Shown: piece by piece, positions 25,710 to 34,331 of the stretch | Layout of the letters: each line of letters starts with the position of its first letter | Position numbering within the stretch: position 1 is the stretch's first letter | DNA from: an uncultured Planctomycetota bacterium | GTDB lineage: Bacteria; Planctomycetota; Phycisphaerae; Phycisphaerales; UBA5793 | NCBI GenBank assembly: GCA_900696685.1 | Contig: CAADHA010000152.1 | Coordinates: 1 to 55,563 of the forward strand | Reading direction: 5' to 3' | Length of the DNA stretch: 55,563 nucleotides | Notes under the pieces: generated by a model | What the model was told of the DNA's origin: nothing | Databases searched by the model: none | The model's input: the letters and a program-made list of their open reading frames with translations, nothing else | Position numbers and translations under genes: made by a program

Positions 25710-27359
25710 TCAGCGCTCGTCGTCCGACGGGGCTTCCGGGGGGGCCTGGTCCTCGGTGGTCGTGAGCACCATTGTGCGGGCCGTGAGATCGCCGAGGCTC
25801 TGACGGTACTGGTTGAGATAGACAAAGAGAAACAGCACGGGGACAAGCAGGGCGATGAGTTTCATTGCGTTGCGCACGAGGATGGCCAGCGGCGGCGCCA
25901 CGCGCCCGTCGATCCCCCGGACCGAGCAGTCCATCATCACCTTGCCGAGCGTTCGCCCCCAGAGCAACTCGCACAACGTGCTGTGGGCGGCACAGATCAC
26001 GAGCATGAGCAGCATGGGCGCCATGTCCTCGAGGTGCTGGGCGCGCATGGGCAGGCGCGAGAGGCTGAAAACGTCGAGCAGCGGAATGCGGAGGATGAGG
26101 CTGCTCAGTATCGCCGCGGGAAGGAGATCGATGAGCAGGGCGACGAACCGGCGCCGCGGTTCGGCGACCTGCATCCCGCGAGGCATCTGCACCGTGACGC
26201 GAGACGGATCGCCGGGTCGGAAGAGGAACATCAGCAGCATTGCCACGAGCAGGGCCCCGACGAGAATGAGGAGGCTGAAATCCTCAAGCGCGGGCCGCAG
26301 GCGACGGCGAAGTTCGGTGACTTCGCCCATCGTGCCGGCGGCAACGTCAATGGCCCTGAGCCGGACACCGCCGCGATCGGCCGTCGCCTCCACCAGCGCC
26401 AACTCTCCGCGAAGCGAAACGAGCGTCAGGTCGCGCCCCGTCGGCACGGCCTGCACGATCGGGTACGTGCGCCCATGGCGGAGGAGCACGACATCCGTGC
26501 GCCGCGACGCGGCGTCATGCATCGCGATGAACGTCTGCCCGTCATGAAGTGCGGCGCCGGCAATGCGATCCAGGTCGATCGCCGAGGGCTGCGAGGTCCA
26601 TCTGTCATCCTCTTCAAGAGTCCAGGCAATGCACTCGCTTGCTTCGTCGGTCGCGGTGAGGAGAATGGGACGCGTGCCGGGAAGCAGGTAAAACCCTGCC
26701 CGCGCTCTCGCATCCTCGGGCAGATCAACGTCCTGCCATTGCCCGAGGCGCAGGCGCTTGAGCAAGGGCCTGTCGGCTGCCTCCTCGGCCGGCTGCCCGT
26801 CCGGATCGGTTGCGGGCCGAAACGGGGCCAGCAGAACCAGCGGATCGCGCCCGTCGGCCACGACGCCGCAGATGACCCCTGCGCCGGGAAGGTCGGCGAC
26901 GGTCCTTGCCCTCGGCGACGGGTTGTAGTCCCACTTGTGCGCCGATCGATCCCAGGACTCCGCGCGCAAGGTTGAGACGGGCCGGTTTATGAAACCGCCG
27001 TCGGGAGTGCGCCGTCCCCGGAAAAAGCAAAAGAGTCTCGCATCGACGGCAAGCACGGCCTCCGGCAGATCCTCGGTCAGCGACGCCTGCCATGCCTCGG
27101 ACGGAGCGTGGAACGGGCCATTATGCAGGACCAGCACTCGCCGCGAATCCCCCACGGACGCCGACTCGAAGAACCACAGGTGATTCCCGTCGCTTGCGGC
27201 CACCGGCTCGACGACGCGACTGTCGGCGGGGGTACGTGCGCCCGCGCCCTCCGCCGCGCTGCACAGGCCGCACATCAGCGCCAGCGCCGCCACCAGGAGA
27301 CACAGGTCCGGCCGGACTGTTCGCACCAGGCTCTTCAAATCGGAAGCTCCCACGAGCAT
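25710..27359 (-). CDS. RDD-domain membrane protein with large exported region
   Basis: This 549-residue protein starts with a signal-anchor (LCLLVAALALMCGLCSA), then has a ~330-residue predicted periplasmic part with beta-rich, propeller-like repeats. A transmembrane helix follows (SLLILVGALLVAMLLMFLF), and then an RDD domain with three helices (RRFVALLIDLLPAAILSSLI, MLLMLVICAAHSTLCELLWG and KLIALLVPVLFLFVYLNQ). The R...D...D signature is visible as RRFVALLIDLL. The GRTLGKVMM segment is typical of RDD proteins. The ATG at 27359 has GGAG 5 nt upstream; ATG 27374 is an alternative. It follows the lipoprotein gene, with starts closely spaced. Function unknown; RDD proteins are thought to move ions or small solutes. 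Confidence 0.75.
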   Translation of the reverse strand: MLVGASDLKSLVRTVRPDLCLLVAALALMCGLCSAAEGAGARTPADSRVVEPVAASDGNHLWFFESASVGDSRRVLVLHNGPFHAPSEAWQASLTEDLPEAVLAVDARLFCFFRGRRTPDGGFINRPVSTLRAESWDRSAHKWDYNPSPRARTVADLPGAGVICGVVADGRDPLVLLAPFRPATDPDGQPAEEAADRPLLKRLRLGQWQDVDLPEDARARAGFYLLPGTRPILLTATDEASECIAWTLEEDDRWTSQPSAIDLDRIAGAALHDGQTFIAMHDAASRRTDVVLLRHGRTYPIVQAVPTGRDLTLVSLRGELALVEATADRGGVRLRAIDVAAGTMGEVTELRRRLRPALEDFSLLILVGALLVAMLLMFLFRPGDPSRVTVQMPRGMQVAEPRRRFVALLIDLLPAAILSSLILRIPLLDVFSLSRLPMRAQHLEDMAPMLLMLVICAAHSTLCELLWGRTLGKVMMDCSVRGIDGRVAPPLAILVRNAMKLIALLVPVLFLFVYLNQYRQSLGDLTARTMVLTTTEDQAPPEAPSDDER

Positions 27360-27393
27360 GATCGCTCCGATCATAGCCGGGGGTTCGAGCCCG

Positions 27394-28317
27394 TCAGGGT
27401 CGGTCCGACATGGCCGGGCGCTCGCACGCGGCATCGAGGACGATCACTTCGCGCGGTCTCATGCTGCGAGCGATGGCGTCGAAGTCAAAGAGCGCCGGGT
27501 TGATGCGAGTGTGTCCCGGCGCCACGTCCGCGGGATTGGAGAGCGTCAGGCGCACAGATCCCTGGAGGCGCTGCTCGCCGCCGGCGCGGACTTCCACTCG
27601 CGTCGGCATCAGCGGAAACCTCCCCGGCGCGATGCCGCGGATTGACATGGCGCGATACTCCGACAGTTCGCTGCTTGCCCAGACGCGGCCCGAAGCCGCA
27701 TCAAACAACTCGACCCGGATCGGCCGGAAGGAGAGGGCGTCGAGCCAGACGCGGCGATGGCACCATCGCCCCGGCACGGTCACGATCCAGGCGGACCGCC
27801 CTTCATCGCCCCGCACCGGCGCGCCTGGTTCGGCGGGCAGACTGAAGACGCCGTAGAGATCGATCAGTTCCGCCGGGAGCATCGGAATGGGGAACTCTTC
27901 GCACCGCGGGTCAAAGATATTCTCATTGCGGGCGAGGTAGGCGCGCGAGATGTCCCCCCCCCAGAGCATCCAGGACCGTTCCGGCCCGCCGCCGAGCCAG
28001 AGATAGGACTTGCCGAGTTTCTCGAAGGTGAGTGCGACCTGGTCGGGGCGCGTGAAGATCAGGTTGCCCTCGCCGATCTCGCGCTGGAGTTGACCCGCCT
28101 CGTCGGTCCAGGTGACTTCGACGCTGGCCGCGGCGTAGAAGCCCGCCACGTCGGCGACGCGGGTGTTCTGGTGATCAGCGAGTTCGCTCCAGGAGGGCGG
28201 ATCGCCCATGGGCGGCCCGCTGGTCGGCGAACCCGGTTGGCCGGATCGGCAGCCGCCGACCGCCGCAAGGGCAAGAAACATCGCCACACCGGCGGCGGCG
28301 CGAGCCTTGCGCTTCAC
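27394..28317 (-). CDS. Lipoprotein, function unknown (LolA/LolB-like fold possible)
   Basis: This 307-residue protein has a lipoprotein signal ending in the lipobox LAAVGGC (Cys at 23). It is rich in beta strands (VEVTWTDEAGQL, GEGNLIFTRPDQVALTFE, KSYLWLGGG, RVWLDALSFRPIRVELFD), which resembles LolA/LolB-type half-barrels that bind lipids. This is inference from pattern only. Its ATG overlaps the upstream gene's stop by 4 bp, and the RDD gene starts 34 bp downstream, so three genes form one transcription unit. Likely attached to a membrane facing the periplasm. Confidence 0.7.
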   Translation of the reverse strand: MKRKARAAAGVAMFLALAAVGGCRSGQPGSPTSGPPMGDPPSWSELADHQNTRVADVAGFYAAASVEVTWTDEAGQLQREIGEGNLIFTRPDQVALTFEKLGKSYLWLGGGPERSWMLWGGDISRAYLARNENIFDPRCEEFPIPMLPAELIDLYGVFSLPAEPGAPVRGDEGRSAWIVTVPGRWCHRRVWLDALSFRPIRVELFDAASGRVWASSELSEYRAMSIRGIAPGRFPLMPTRVEVRAGGEQRLQGSVRLTLSNPADVAPGHTRINPALFDFDAIARSMRPREVIVLDAACERPAMSDRP

Positions 28318-28841
28318 AACTCACCCCGAAGCACTTCACCGAGTTGATCGGAAACCTCTCGCACCTGCTCTGAAGTGAGTCGAGGATCGGCCACTTCGAT
28401 CGGCGGCGTTTCGGGCGGCTCTCCCCTGAGCCGCATCAACCACACGACCTGTTCGCCGCGATTCTGCGTCGAGTCATGCTTCAGGAGACGCTTGCGAAGG
28501 AGGATGAGCGCGAGGACGAAGCGGTAGGCGATGCGCTGGGGCTGCGGATCGTCCGCGAGTCGATGAAACAGATTCAGCAGCACTTCGTCATCGACGAACG
28601 CGCCGGCCCGGCGACTGGGTTCGGGCATCACGGCCCGCCAGGAGGAGAAGAGGCGCTGAGGGCGATCGCCGCGCTCCCATGCCTGCATCGAGTAATCCAG
28701 GCGATCGAAACCGTCATCGCTCTCTCGTTCGCAGAGCGTGGCAATGTACGTTTCGCCCGGTGCGATGACCGCGCCGGTCGAAGCGCAACGCCCCGTGGCG
28801 CGGGCGACGTCGTAGGAGGGACGCGCGGAGAATCTGGTCAT
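28314..28841 (-). CDS. Conserved hypothetical protein
   Basis: This 175-residue protein starts MTRFSARPSYDVARATGRCA and has a Cys pair (ATGRCAST and ATLCERES) in an otherwise charged protein. I recall similar proteins as conserved but uncharacterised in planctomycetes; this is not checked. The C-terminal half is helical and charged. The start lacks a ribosome-binding site but is preceded by TACCAT 6 nt upstream, so a leaderless mRNA is possible. It heads the run with the lipoprotein and RDD genes (4-bp overlap). Confidence 0.6.
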   Translation of the reverse strand: MTRFSARPSYDVARATGRCASTGAVIAPGETYIATLCERESDDGFDRLDYSMQAWERGDRPQRLFSSWRAVMPEPSRRAGAFVDDEVLLNLFHRLADDPQPQRIAYRFVLALILLRKRLLKHDSTQNRGEQVVWLMRLRGEPPETPPIEVADPRLTSEQVREVSDQLGEVLRGEL

Positions 28842-28847
28842 GCGGGA

Positions 28848-28853
28848 ATGGTA
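28848..28853 (-). promoter_or_regulatory. TACCAT -10-like hexamer, 6 nt before ATG (leaderless candidate)
   Basis: On the minus strand, TACCAT is followed by TCCCGC and the ATG at 28841. There is no Shine-Dalgarno sequence. One of five matching cases in the window. Confidence 0.35.
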
Positions 28854-28943
28854 GACGGGGCGGGAGACGCCGCTTGCGGCTTGCCGATCTTCTCGATCCG
28901 AGGCATCGCAGCGCCATCACTCCGGCGTGAGCACTCGGCTCGC

Positions 28944-29096
28944 TTACTGCGCTTCAAACATGCGGCGGGCCGTGCCCCCGGGGCCGATGCGCGCGCTGAC
29001 CCGCGCCCCGCAGCGCGGACAACACCCGCTGTAGAGGGTCTGGGCGCGGTTGCGATAGAGCCGGCCGTAGGCATGGCAGCAGCGGAAGTGGACCAT
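28944..29096 (-). CDS. Small zinc-ribbon-like protein
   Basis: This 50-residue basic protein has cysteines arranged as FRCCHAYGRLY and SGCCPRCGARV, which could bind one zinc ion. Residues downstream (GPGGTARRMFEAQ) are basic and probably helical. The ATG at 29096 gives MVHFRCC; the same frame is open to a GTG at 29165, which adds a non-conserved Pro/Arg-rich leader. It lies between the cyclodeaminase gene (its stop at 29221) and the hypothetical at 28841. Function unknown; nucleic-acid or protein binding is plausible from the fold only. Confidence 0.55.
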   Translation of the reverse strand: MVHFRCCHAYGRLYRNRAQTLYSGCCPRCGARVSARIGPGGTARRMFEAQ

Positions 29097-29220
29097 CAGC
29101 CAGGGCCTGTGTGATGGGCGCGGCGTCTGTGGCCGCGGCGAAGATGTGTCATAGCAGTCAGTCACGCCAGCATGATCGGCTGCGGCGACTCAGCAGGTTC
29201 AGGAAACTGCATCGCCCGGC

Positions 29221-29838
29221 TCACGCCAGCCGACGCCGGCACACCGCTTCCGCCCGGTACGAGCCCGCAGCGGCGAGCGCCACCCGATCGGTCAACCGGG
29301 AAGCCAGTCGGTCCCGCTCCCTCGCGGCCGTCAGCAGAGGAAGGTTGACGCGGACGTTCCACGCGGCGCTTCGTGCGGCGGCATCGGCAAGGATCGCGGC
29401 GATTGCCAGATCGCTGAGCAGTCCCCGCGCGCACTGCTCAGCGGTGTCGCACAGCAGCCCAGCCAGGCCGCAGGAGGCTTCAACCACCGACATGGGTGCA
29501 TCGATGGCCGCTCGCACGGCCGCATCCCACCGCAGCACGCGTTGCGGATCGTCGGGCGTGAGCCTCTGCAAGCGATCGACCTCGGCATAAGCGATGGCGT
29601 CCTGTTGAGCGAGGTCGAGCATCTGGCGGCCGAGGGCCACCACGTGGTCGATCGCGCCCTGAATGTCGCGCCTCTGATCGTCGCTGGACCGGCGGTTTAT
29701 GGAGTAGGCCAGGGCCATGCGTCCGAGCGCCGCGCCAAGGGAGCCGACAATGGAGGCGACGGCGCCGCCGCCGGGCGTCGGGGTGCGGGCAGCGATGGCC
29801 TCGAGGAGGGATTCGAGTGTCTGGTCGTGCAACGGCAT
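29221..29838 (-). CDS. Cyclodeaminase/cyclohydrolase family protein
   Basis: This 205-residue helical protein is of the formiminotransferase-cyclodeaminase C-terminal domain family. The signature TPTPGGGAVASIVGSLGAALGRMA at the N-terminus is the nucleotide/folate-contact helix (quoted in part: TPGGGAVASIVGSLGAAL). Relatives remove ammonia from 5-formimino-THF or hydrolyse methenyl-THF (FchA). It is stand-alone, without the formiminotransferase domain. Length fits the single-domain group. GGAGCG precedes the ATG. Substrate between the two reactions is not resolved. Confidence 0.85.
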   Translation of the reverse strand: MPLHDQTLESLLEAIAARTPTPGGGAVASIVGSLGAALGRMALAYSINRRSSDDQRRDIQGAIDHVVALGRQMLDLAQQDAIAYAEVDRLQRLTPDDPQRVLRWDAAVRAAIDAPMSVVEASCGLAGLLCDTAEQCARGLLSDLAIAAILADAAARSAAWNVRVNLPLLTAARERDRLASRLTDRVALAAAGSYRAEAVCRRRLA

Positions 29839-29852
29839 GGCAGGCGCTCCGA

Positions 29853-29880
29853 ATGACCCTCAGGGGCGGGCGACTATACT
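29853..29880 (+). promoter_or_regulatory. Candidate sigma-70-like promoter
   Basis: ATGACC at 29853-29858 (4/6 match to TTGACA) and TATACT at 29875-29880 (5/6 match to TATAAT) are separated by 16 bp. They lie in the gap between the divergent cyclodeaminase and methyltransferase genes. The site supports the later TTG start of the methyltransferase at 29970. Confidence 0.45.
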
Positions 29881-29969
29881 ACCGGCCGTTTGCCCGCCTT
29901 CCTGCCCTTTGGTTCTGCCGCCTCTGCCTCGGCCCATGCGGCCCACACTTCAACGCAAGGGGCATCGCG

Positions 29970-30599
29970 TTGTTTACGCACATCAGAGTCGCCCTGAAGG
30001 ACTATTACCATACCGGCACGCCGGTTCCCAGCACTCCCACCTTTGCGCGCCTGATGACGAGGGAGTGCCGCGAAGCACTCCCGCCGCGGCGCATCCTCGA
30101 GGTCGGTCCCGGCGCCGGTCCGATGACCGAGCAGATTGTCGCCTGCCTCGGCGACGGCGATGTCTTTGACGTCGTCGAGATCAACGCCGACTTCGCTCGA
30201 AACCTTGACAGGAGATTCCTGGGACCGGCGCGGAAGCGAGTGCCCGGTGCAACGATCCGCATGTTCATCGACCCGATCCAGACGGCAGCGCTCGAAGGAA
30301 GCTACGGCTTCATCGTCTCCTCGTTGCCGCTGAACAACTTTGAGCCGCAGGAGGTCCGCGAGATTCTCGCGCGGATGAAGGGCCTCTTGGCGCCCGGCGG
30401 GCACCTGAGTTTCTTCGAGTACGCGGGGATTCGACGCATTGCCCGGCCCTTCAAGAAGAAGCAGGACCGCCGGCGCCTCGGCGACATCGGCCGTGTGCTC
30501 ACCGAGTTCGACCGGGAGAACGGCGTCAAGAAGCGCGTGTGCCTCCTGAACTTCCCGCCGGCCCTCAAGCGCTCATTGCAGCTGAAGGCCCGCTCTTGA
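29970..30599 (+). CDS. SAM-dependent methyltransferase (phospholipid N-methyltransferase-like)
   Basis: This protein of about 209 residues has a class I methyltransferase pattern: PSTPTFARLMTRECREALPP, then ILEVGPGAGPMTEQIVACL (motif I) and VFDVVEINADFARNLDRRF (acidic loop). It resembles the PmtA-type rRNA-adenine-dimethyltransferase-like enzymes that methylate phosphatidylethanolamine. A TTG at 29970 is proposed as start because AGGGG lies 7 nt upstream and a promoter-like TATACT lies 90 bp before it. ATG 29853 and ATG 29817 are in-frame alternatives but would place the start at or before the promoter. The true substrate is not known. Confidence 0.7.
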   Translation: MFTHIRVALKDYYHTGTPVPSTPTFARLMTRECREALPPRRILEVGPGAGPMTEQIVACLGDGDVFDVVEINADFARNLDRRFLGPARKRVPGATIRMFIDPIQTAALEGSYGFIVSSLPLNNFEPQEVREILARMKGLLAPGGHLSFFEYAGIRRIARPFKKKQDRRRLGDIGRVLTEFDRENGVKKRVCLLNFPPALKRSLQLKARS

Positions 30600-30639
30600 A
30601 GCACTGCGGATACTGAACGCATCCCACAAGCGCTCGATT

Positions 30640-31578
30640 TCAGGTCGCCGCGGACGCCGGCACGCCGCCGCGCAACGCCGCGAGGCCGGGATTCGGCCAA
30701 TCGGGGCGCGTCTCGTAGCCGTAGCGAATGAGCAGCGGCGTCACCCAGGGCCGCATCGTCTCGATCTGCTGCGGCGTGCACTCCGTCGGCCATTTCACGT
30801 TTCGGTTCTCAAGGTGAACCGGGTAGCACGACACGGCCTTGTCATCGGCGGCGAGGCCGAACTGCCGGCACAGGCGCCGCATGATCTCGCGCGTCTCGAC
30901 GATGAACTCCTCGTACTTGACACGGAAGATGCGCTGCGGATCGAGGCCGGCGAGGTCGGCCTGGACCACTTCTTCGATGCCGGCCCACTGGCGAGCATGC
31001 GCTTCGTACGGGTCAGCCCTGTAGTACTCCTGCCAGCCCGGCGGGCGCGCGAAGTCCGCCAGCGTCCGATCCTGCTTGCCCTGCTTCTCCATCACACGGA
31101 TCATCGAGCGCACGACCGCGCGGCCGTCGCGGATGATGTGCACAAACAGGGCGTCGGGAAAGATCGACAGCAGCCAGGGTACGCGCAACGTGTTGCGCGG
31201 CAGTTTGTTGGTGAAGCGGTGAGCGGGCAGGCGCTGCCTCAGCGCGATGTAGCGCGTGTACCAGTAGACGTTGGAGCGCACCCGACGCGATCCGAAGGGC
31301 GTCGCGTCCGCCTCGGTCCAGCGGTGCTCATTGGTCTGGCGGCGGTAGTGCGGGTCGAAGAGAAAGTGCCCCTCGGACCAGTTCGCCAGTTCACGATGCG
31401 CACCGAAAAGGCGGCTGAAGACGCTCGTGCCCGAGCGCGGCGAGCCGAGTATGAAGATCGGCCGATCGACCCGGCCGTGCGGCAGAAGGCCGACCAGCGC
31501 AAGCGTCAGCGGGTTGCGCCCCCACAAGGTGTACCACAGCACGCGCTCGAACTTCGACGGTATCCGCATGAAAGCCAT
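30640..31578 (-). CDS. Sulfotransferase family protein
   Basis: This 312-residue protein has the PAPS-binding loop FILGSPRSGTSVF (45-52) and the second PAPS site HIIRDGRAVVRSMIRV. Such enzymes transfer sulfate from PAPS to a hydroxyl or amine on a glycan or small molecule. There is no clear signal peptide, though the N-terminus has a short hydrophobic stretch (LTLALVGLL). GAGGGG precedes the ATG. A sulfated surface glycan is a plausible target given the glycan genes at the window start, but that link is speculative. Confidence 0.85.
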   Translation of the reverse strand: MAFMRIPSKFERVLWYTLWGRNPLTLALVGLLPHGRVDRPIFILGSPRSGTSVFSRLFGAHRELANWSEGHFLFDPHYRRQTNEHRWTEADATPFGSRRVRSNVYWYTRYIALRQRLPAHRFTNKLPRNTLRVPWLLSIFPDALFVHIIRDGRAVVRSMIRVMEKQGKQDRTLADFARPPGWQEYYRADPYEAHARQWAGIEEVVQADLAGLDPQRIFRVKYEEFIVETREIMRRLCRQFGLAADDKAVSCYPVHLENRNVKWPTECTPQQIETMRPWVTPLLIRYGYETRPDWPNPGLAALRGGVPASAAT

Positions 31579-31725
31579 CCCCTCGCCGCCGGGCGACCAC
31601 GAATCAGCAGGCCCCGCCTCGATGTCTGGCCGCCGAGTGCGCTGAGCATAGGCCCGTGAAGAGGCCAGGCGATTGCACGCCCGGCCAACTCCTGCGGATC
31701 CCTCACCGCCCCAATGCGTCCGTCC

Positions 31726-32514
31726 TCACATCCCCATCGTGCAGTAGCCCGCGTCGCCGTAGATCGTCTGGCCGGTGACGCCCGTGGAAAGATCGCTCAG
31801 GAGCCAGACGGCGGTGTCGCCGACCTCGCCTCCCTCGATGTTGCGGCCAAGGGGGGATTTGGAGGCGACATGGTCGAGCATGGTTGAAAAGCCTCCCACA
31901 CCCATGGCGCTAAGGGTCTTGAGCGGCCCGCCGGAGATCGTGTTTACGCGGATGCCCCTCCCGGCGCGGCCAAGTTCGGCGGCGAGGTAGCGGCAGGTGC
32001 ACTCAAGCGCAGCCTTGGCCACGCCCATGACGTTGTAGCCGGGCACGACCTTCTCAGCGCCGTAGTAGGTCATGCCGAGGATCGAGCCGCCCTGAGTCAT
32101 ATGCGGCTTCGCGGCGCGGGCCATGCTCAGCAGCGTATAGGCGCTGACCTCCATCGCCTGGAGGTAGGCTGCTTTGGGCGTGTCCACGAACCTGCCGACT
32201 TCGAGCCAGGTCTTGTCGGCAAAGGCGATGGAGTGGACGACGAAGTCCAGGCGACCGCCCGCATGCCCGGCCGCTTCGGCAAAAACCGACTCGACGGCAG
32301 CGTCATCGGTTGCGTCGAGAGGGCGCAGCCAGGCGTTGGCGATGCCGAGTTCCTCGATGGCCGAGCGGACGCGGCGCTCCATCTTCTCGCCGGGCAGGTT
32401 GGTGAACATCAACTCCGCGCCGTGGGCCTTGAGGGAATGGGCGATGTGCCAGGCATAACTGCGGTCATTGGCGATGCCGATGACGAGACCCTTCTTGCCG
32501 GACATCAGACCCAT
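31726..32514 (-). CDS. fabI: Enoyl-[acyl-carrier-protein] reductase FabI
   Basis: This 262-residue short-chain dehydrogenase-type enzyme reduces trans-2-enoyl-ACP with NAD(P)H in the last step of each fatty-acid elongation cycle. The cofactor start is KKGLVIGIANDRSYAW. The catalytic set is present in MTYYGAEKVVPGYNVMGVAK, with the Y-x6-K spacing of FabI. The C-terminus is GGEVGDTAVWLLSDLSTGVTG and GQTIYGDAGY. GGAGG lies before the ATG at 32514; the upstream frame is not homologous. The gene is alone and divergent from the exported coiled-coil gene. Confidence 0.93.
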   Translation of the reverse strand: MGLMSGKKGLVIGIANDRSYAWHIAHSLKAHGAELMFTNLPGEKMERRVRSAIEELGIANAWLRPLDATDDAAVESVFAEAAGHAGGRLDFVVHSIAFADKTWLEVGRFVDTPKAAYLQAMEVSAYTLLSMARAAKPHMTQGGSILGMTYYGAEKVVPGYNVMGVAKAALECTCRYLAAELGRAGRGIRVNTISGGPLKTLSAMGVGGFSTMLDHVASKSPLGRNIEGGEVGDTAVWLLSDLSTGVTGQTIYGDAGYCTMGM

Positions 32515-32770
32515 CGCTTGCCTCCAGGTGGGGAACGGGCCGGCGCGGGAGCGGTCGGCCGCAGAAGCCAAGGATAGGTTTGATTCCGGTGAGTGAAAAG
32601 CCGGTTTGCCAACGGGGCGCACGTGCCGCCGTAGCGAACGGGCCGTCGGCGATTCTCGAACCGGCGCGAAGGTGCGGCGGCGGCGGCGTTTCACCTGCAG
32701 AGTGCCGCGCCACTCGCCCTGCTTCTGGACGGGCGCGACGGCAACCCACTTCACCTCTGGAGGTCAAATC

Positions 32771-33715
32771 ATGCCCGTGAATCTTCGCCTTGTCGCAGCC
32801 GCGTTCGTGCTGACGGCCGGAACCTCTGCCGGCATCTGCAGCGCCCAGAGCCAGGATGGCGCCACGGTTGCTCAAACGATCCAGACGCCGAACCTGATCG
32901 ACCTCGACTTCCGAGGCGGCACGGCCGTGGATTTCATCCAGGCGATCCGCAAGGCGACCGGCGATCGCGCGAACATCGTGGTTACTCCTTACGTCGAGGA
33001 CGTCCGCATTCCGCCGATGTCGCTGCGGCGCGTGGATGTGTTTGCGGCAGTTGGGCTTCTCGAAGGCGAGCGCGCCGAATCGCCTGAACGCAGCGTCATG
33101 CTGAAGGTCCGTCAACTCGGCGCAGTGTCAGGGGGTATTGCGCCGCTGATGAAGGTCATCGCGGAAGCCAGGTTTGTGCAGTCACCCGGCCGTCCGGAGC
33201 AATCGAGCATCTGGTCCGTGGCTGACCTCATCGCCTCCGGGACCTCTGCCGAGCACATCACGACGGCGGTGAGCGCCGCCCTGGAACTGCTCGGCCCTGA
33301 CTCGCACAAGGCGCAGGTCCGCTTCCACAAGGAAACATCTCTCCTTCTGGCGCGGGCGAACGCTGAGCAGATCCAGATCATTGAAAGCGTGATCGACCAG
33401 TTGCGCCGCTCCAGCGTCCATCGGCGCGAGCAGACTCTCAAACCTCTGCACGAGGAGATCGCCGCGCTTCGGGAGCGAGCGGAAGCCGCGCAGAATGACC
33501 GCCGCGTCATCGAGAAGGAAGCCGTCGAGCGGCTGCGCATGGCCGAGACCGCCAATGTCCGCGCCGAGGCCATGGAGCGCCGCACAGCCGAACTCGAAGC
33601 GGCTGTCGCCCGGCTTCGCGACGAACTCATGCAGCGAGAGTCCATCATCCGCGCGCTCGAGGAAGAGGCGGCGCGGCTGCGTGAGCAAGTGAAGAGCCGG
33701 CCCGATCGTGAGTAG
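32771..33715 (+). CDS. Exported STN-like/coiled-coil protein
   Basis: This 314-residue protein has a signal peptide (MPVNLRLVAAAFVLTAGTSA, cleavage near ICSA). A region at about 35-80 (LIDLDFRGGTAVDFIQAIRK...NIVVTPYVEDVRIPPMSL) resembles the STN/secretin N-domain that often begins secretins and TonB-linked proteins. From about 205 to the end it is a long charged coiled coil (QIIESVIDQLRRS to EEEAARLREQVK). GGAGGTCAAATC precedes the ATG. An ECF sigma factor gene begins 55 bp downstream, so it may belong to that regulatory unit. Envelope role likely; function unknown. Confidence 0.65.
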   Translation: MPVNLRLVAAAFVLTAGTSAGICSAQSQDGATVAQTIQTPNLIDLDFRGGTAVDFIQAIRKATGDRANIVVTPYVEDVRIPPMSLRRVDVFAAVGLLEGERAESPERSVMLKVRQLGAVSGGIAPLMKVIAEARFVQSPGRPEQSSIWSVADLIASGTSAEHITTAVSAALELLGPDSHKAQVRFHKETSLLLARANAEQIQIIESVIDQLRRSSVHRREQTLKPLHEEIAALRERAEAAQNDRRVIEKEAVERLRMAETANVRAEAMERRTAELEAAVARLRDELMQRESIIRALEEEAARLREQVKSRPDRE

Positions 33716-33770
33716 ACTCCTTGAGCCGGACTGACACGAGTTTCCGGATACCTCTTCCCCGGAGCCGCAG

Positions 33771-34331
33771 GTGGACGACCCTGCCACCCGAACCGATGTG
33801 TCAGCGCGTACGCAGGCCATTGCCGACGGCGATGCGTCTGCCTTTGCACGATTCTACGACGAATGGTTCGATCGGCTCTGCGGCATGGCGCGAGGCGCGA
33901 CCGGGCGGGACGAGTCCTTCTGCCTTGACGTTGTACAGGAGGCGATGCTCAAGATCATGCGGTCAATGAAGCGGTTCGACGACGAGAAGACCCTTGAGGC
34001 GTGGCTGCGCGTCGTCGTGATGCGCTGCGCGCTGGACCTGTTGCGCGCCGACCGCCGGCGCCGCGCACGGGAAGAAGAGCATGCCGCCAGGCGCCGGGAC
34101 GCTGATCGGACCGATGATCGCGACGACGAACGCCTCGCCTGGCTCTCCGACCGCGTCGCCGAACTCGATCGCGACCGCTCGCGCCTGCTGGCGCTGCGCT
34201 ATCGCCTGGGCGCAACGCTCGATCAGATAGGCCGCCTCGTCGGTCTGCGCCCCGGCGCGGTGGACGGTCGCATCGGTCGATCGCTGGCGCAGATCAGGGC
34301 CTCGGCCCGGGAGCAGTTCGATGATGCGTGA
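33771..34331 (+). CDS. ECF-type RNA polymerase sigma factor
   Basis: This 186-residue sigma-70 family protein directs RNA polymerase to its own promoters. Region 2 shows FARFYDEWFDRLCGMARGAT and DVVQEAMLKIMRSMKRF, and region 4 shows LALRYRLGATLDQIGRLVGLRPGAVDGRIGRSLAQIR (quoted in part: QIGRLVGLRPGAVDGRI). A charged, arginine-rich linker lies between. The GTG start is used; an upstream ATG is not in frame. Its stop overlaps the next membrane-protein gene by 11 bp, the usual arrangement of an ECF sigma factor with its anti-sigma factor. Confidence 0.85.
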   Translation: MDDPATRTDVSARTQAIADGDASAFARFYDEWFDRLCGMARGATGRDESFCLDVVQEAMLKIMRSMKRFDDEKTLEAWLRVVVMRCALDLLRADRRRRAREEEHAARRRDADRTDDRDDERLAWLSDRVAELDRDRSRLLALRYRLGATLDQIGRLVGLRPGAVDGRIGRSLAQIRASAREQFDDA

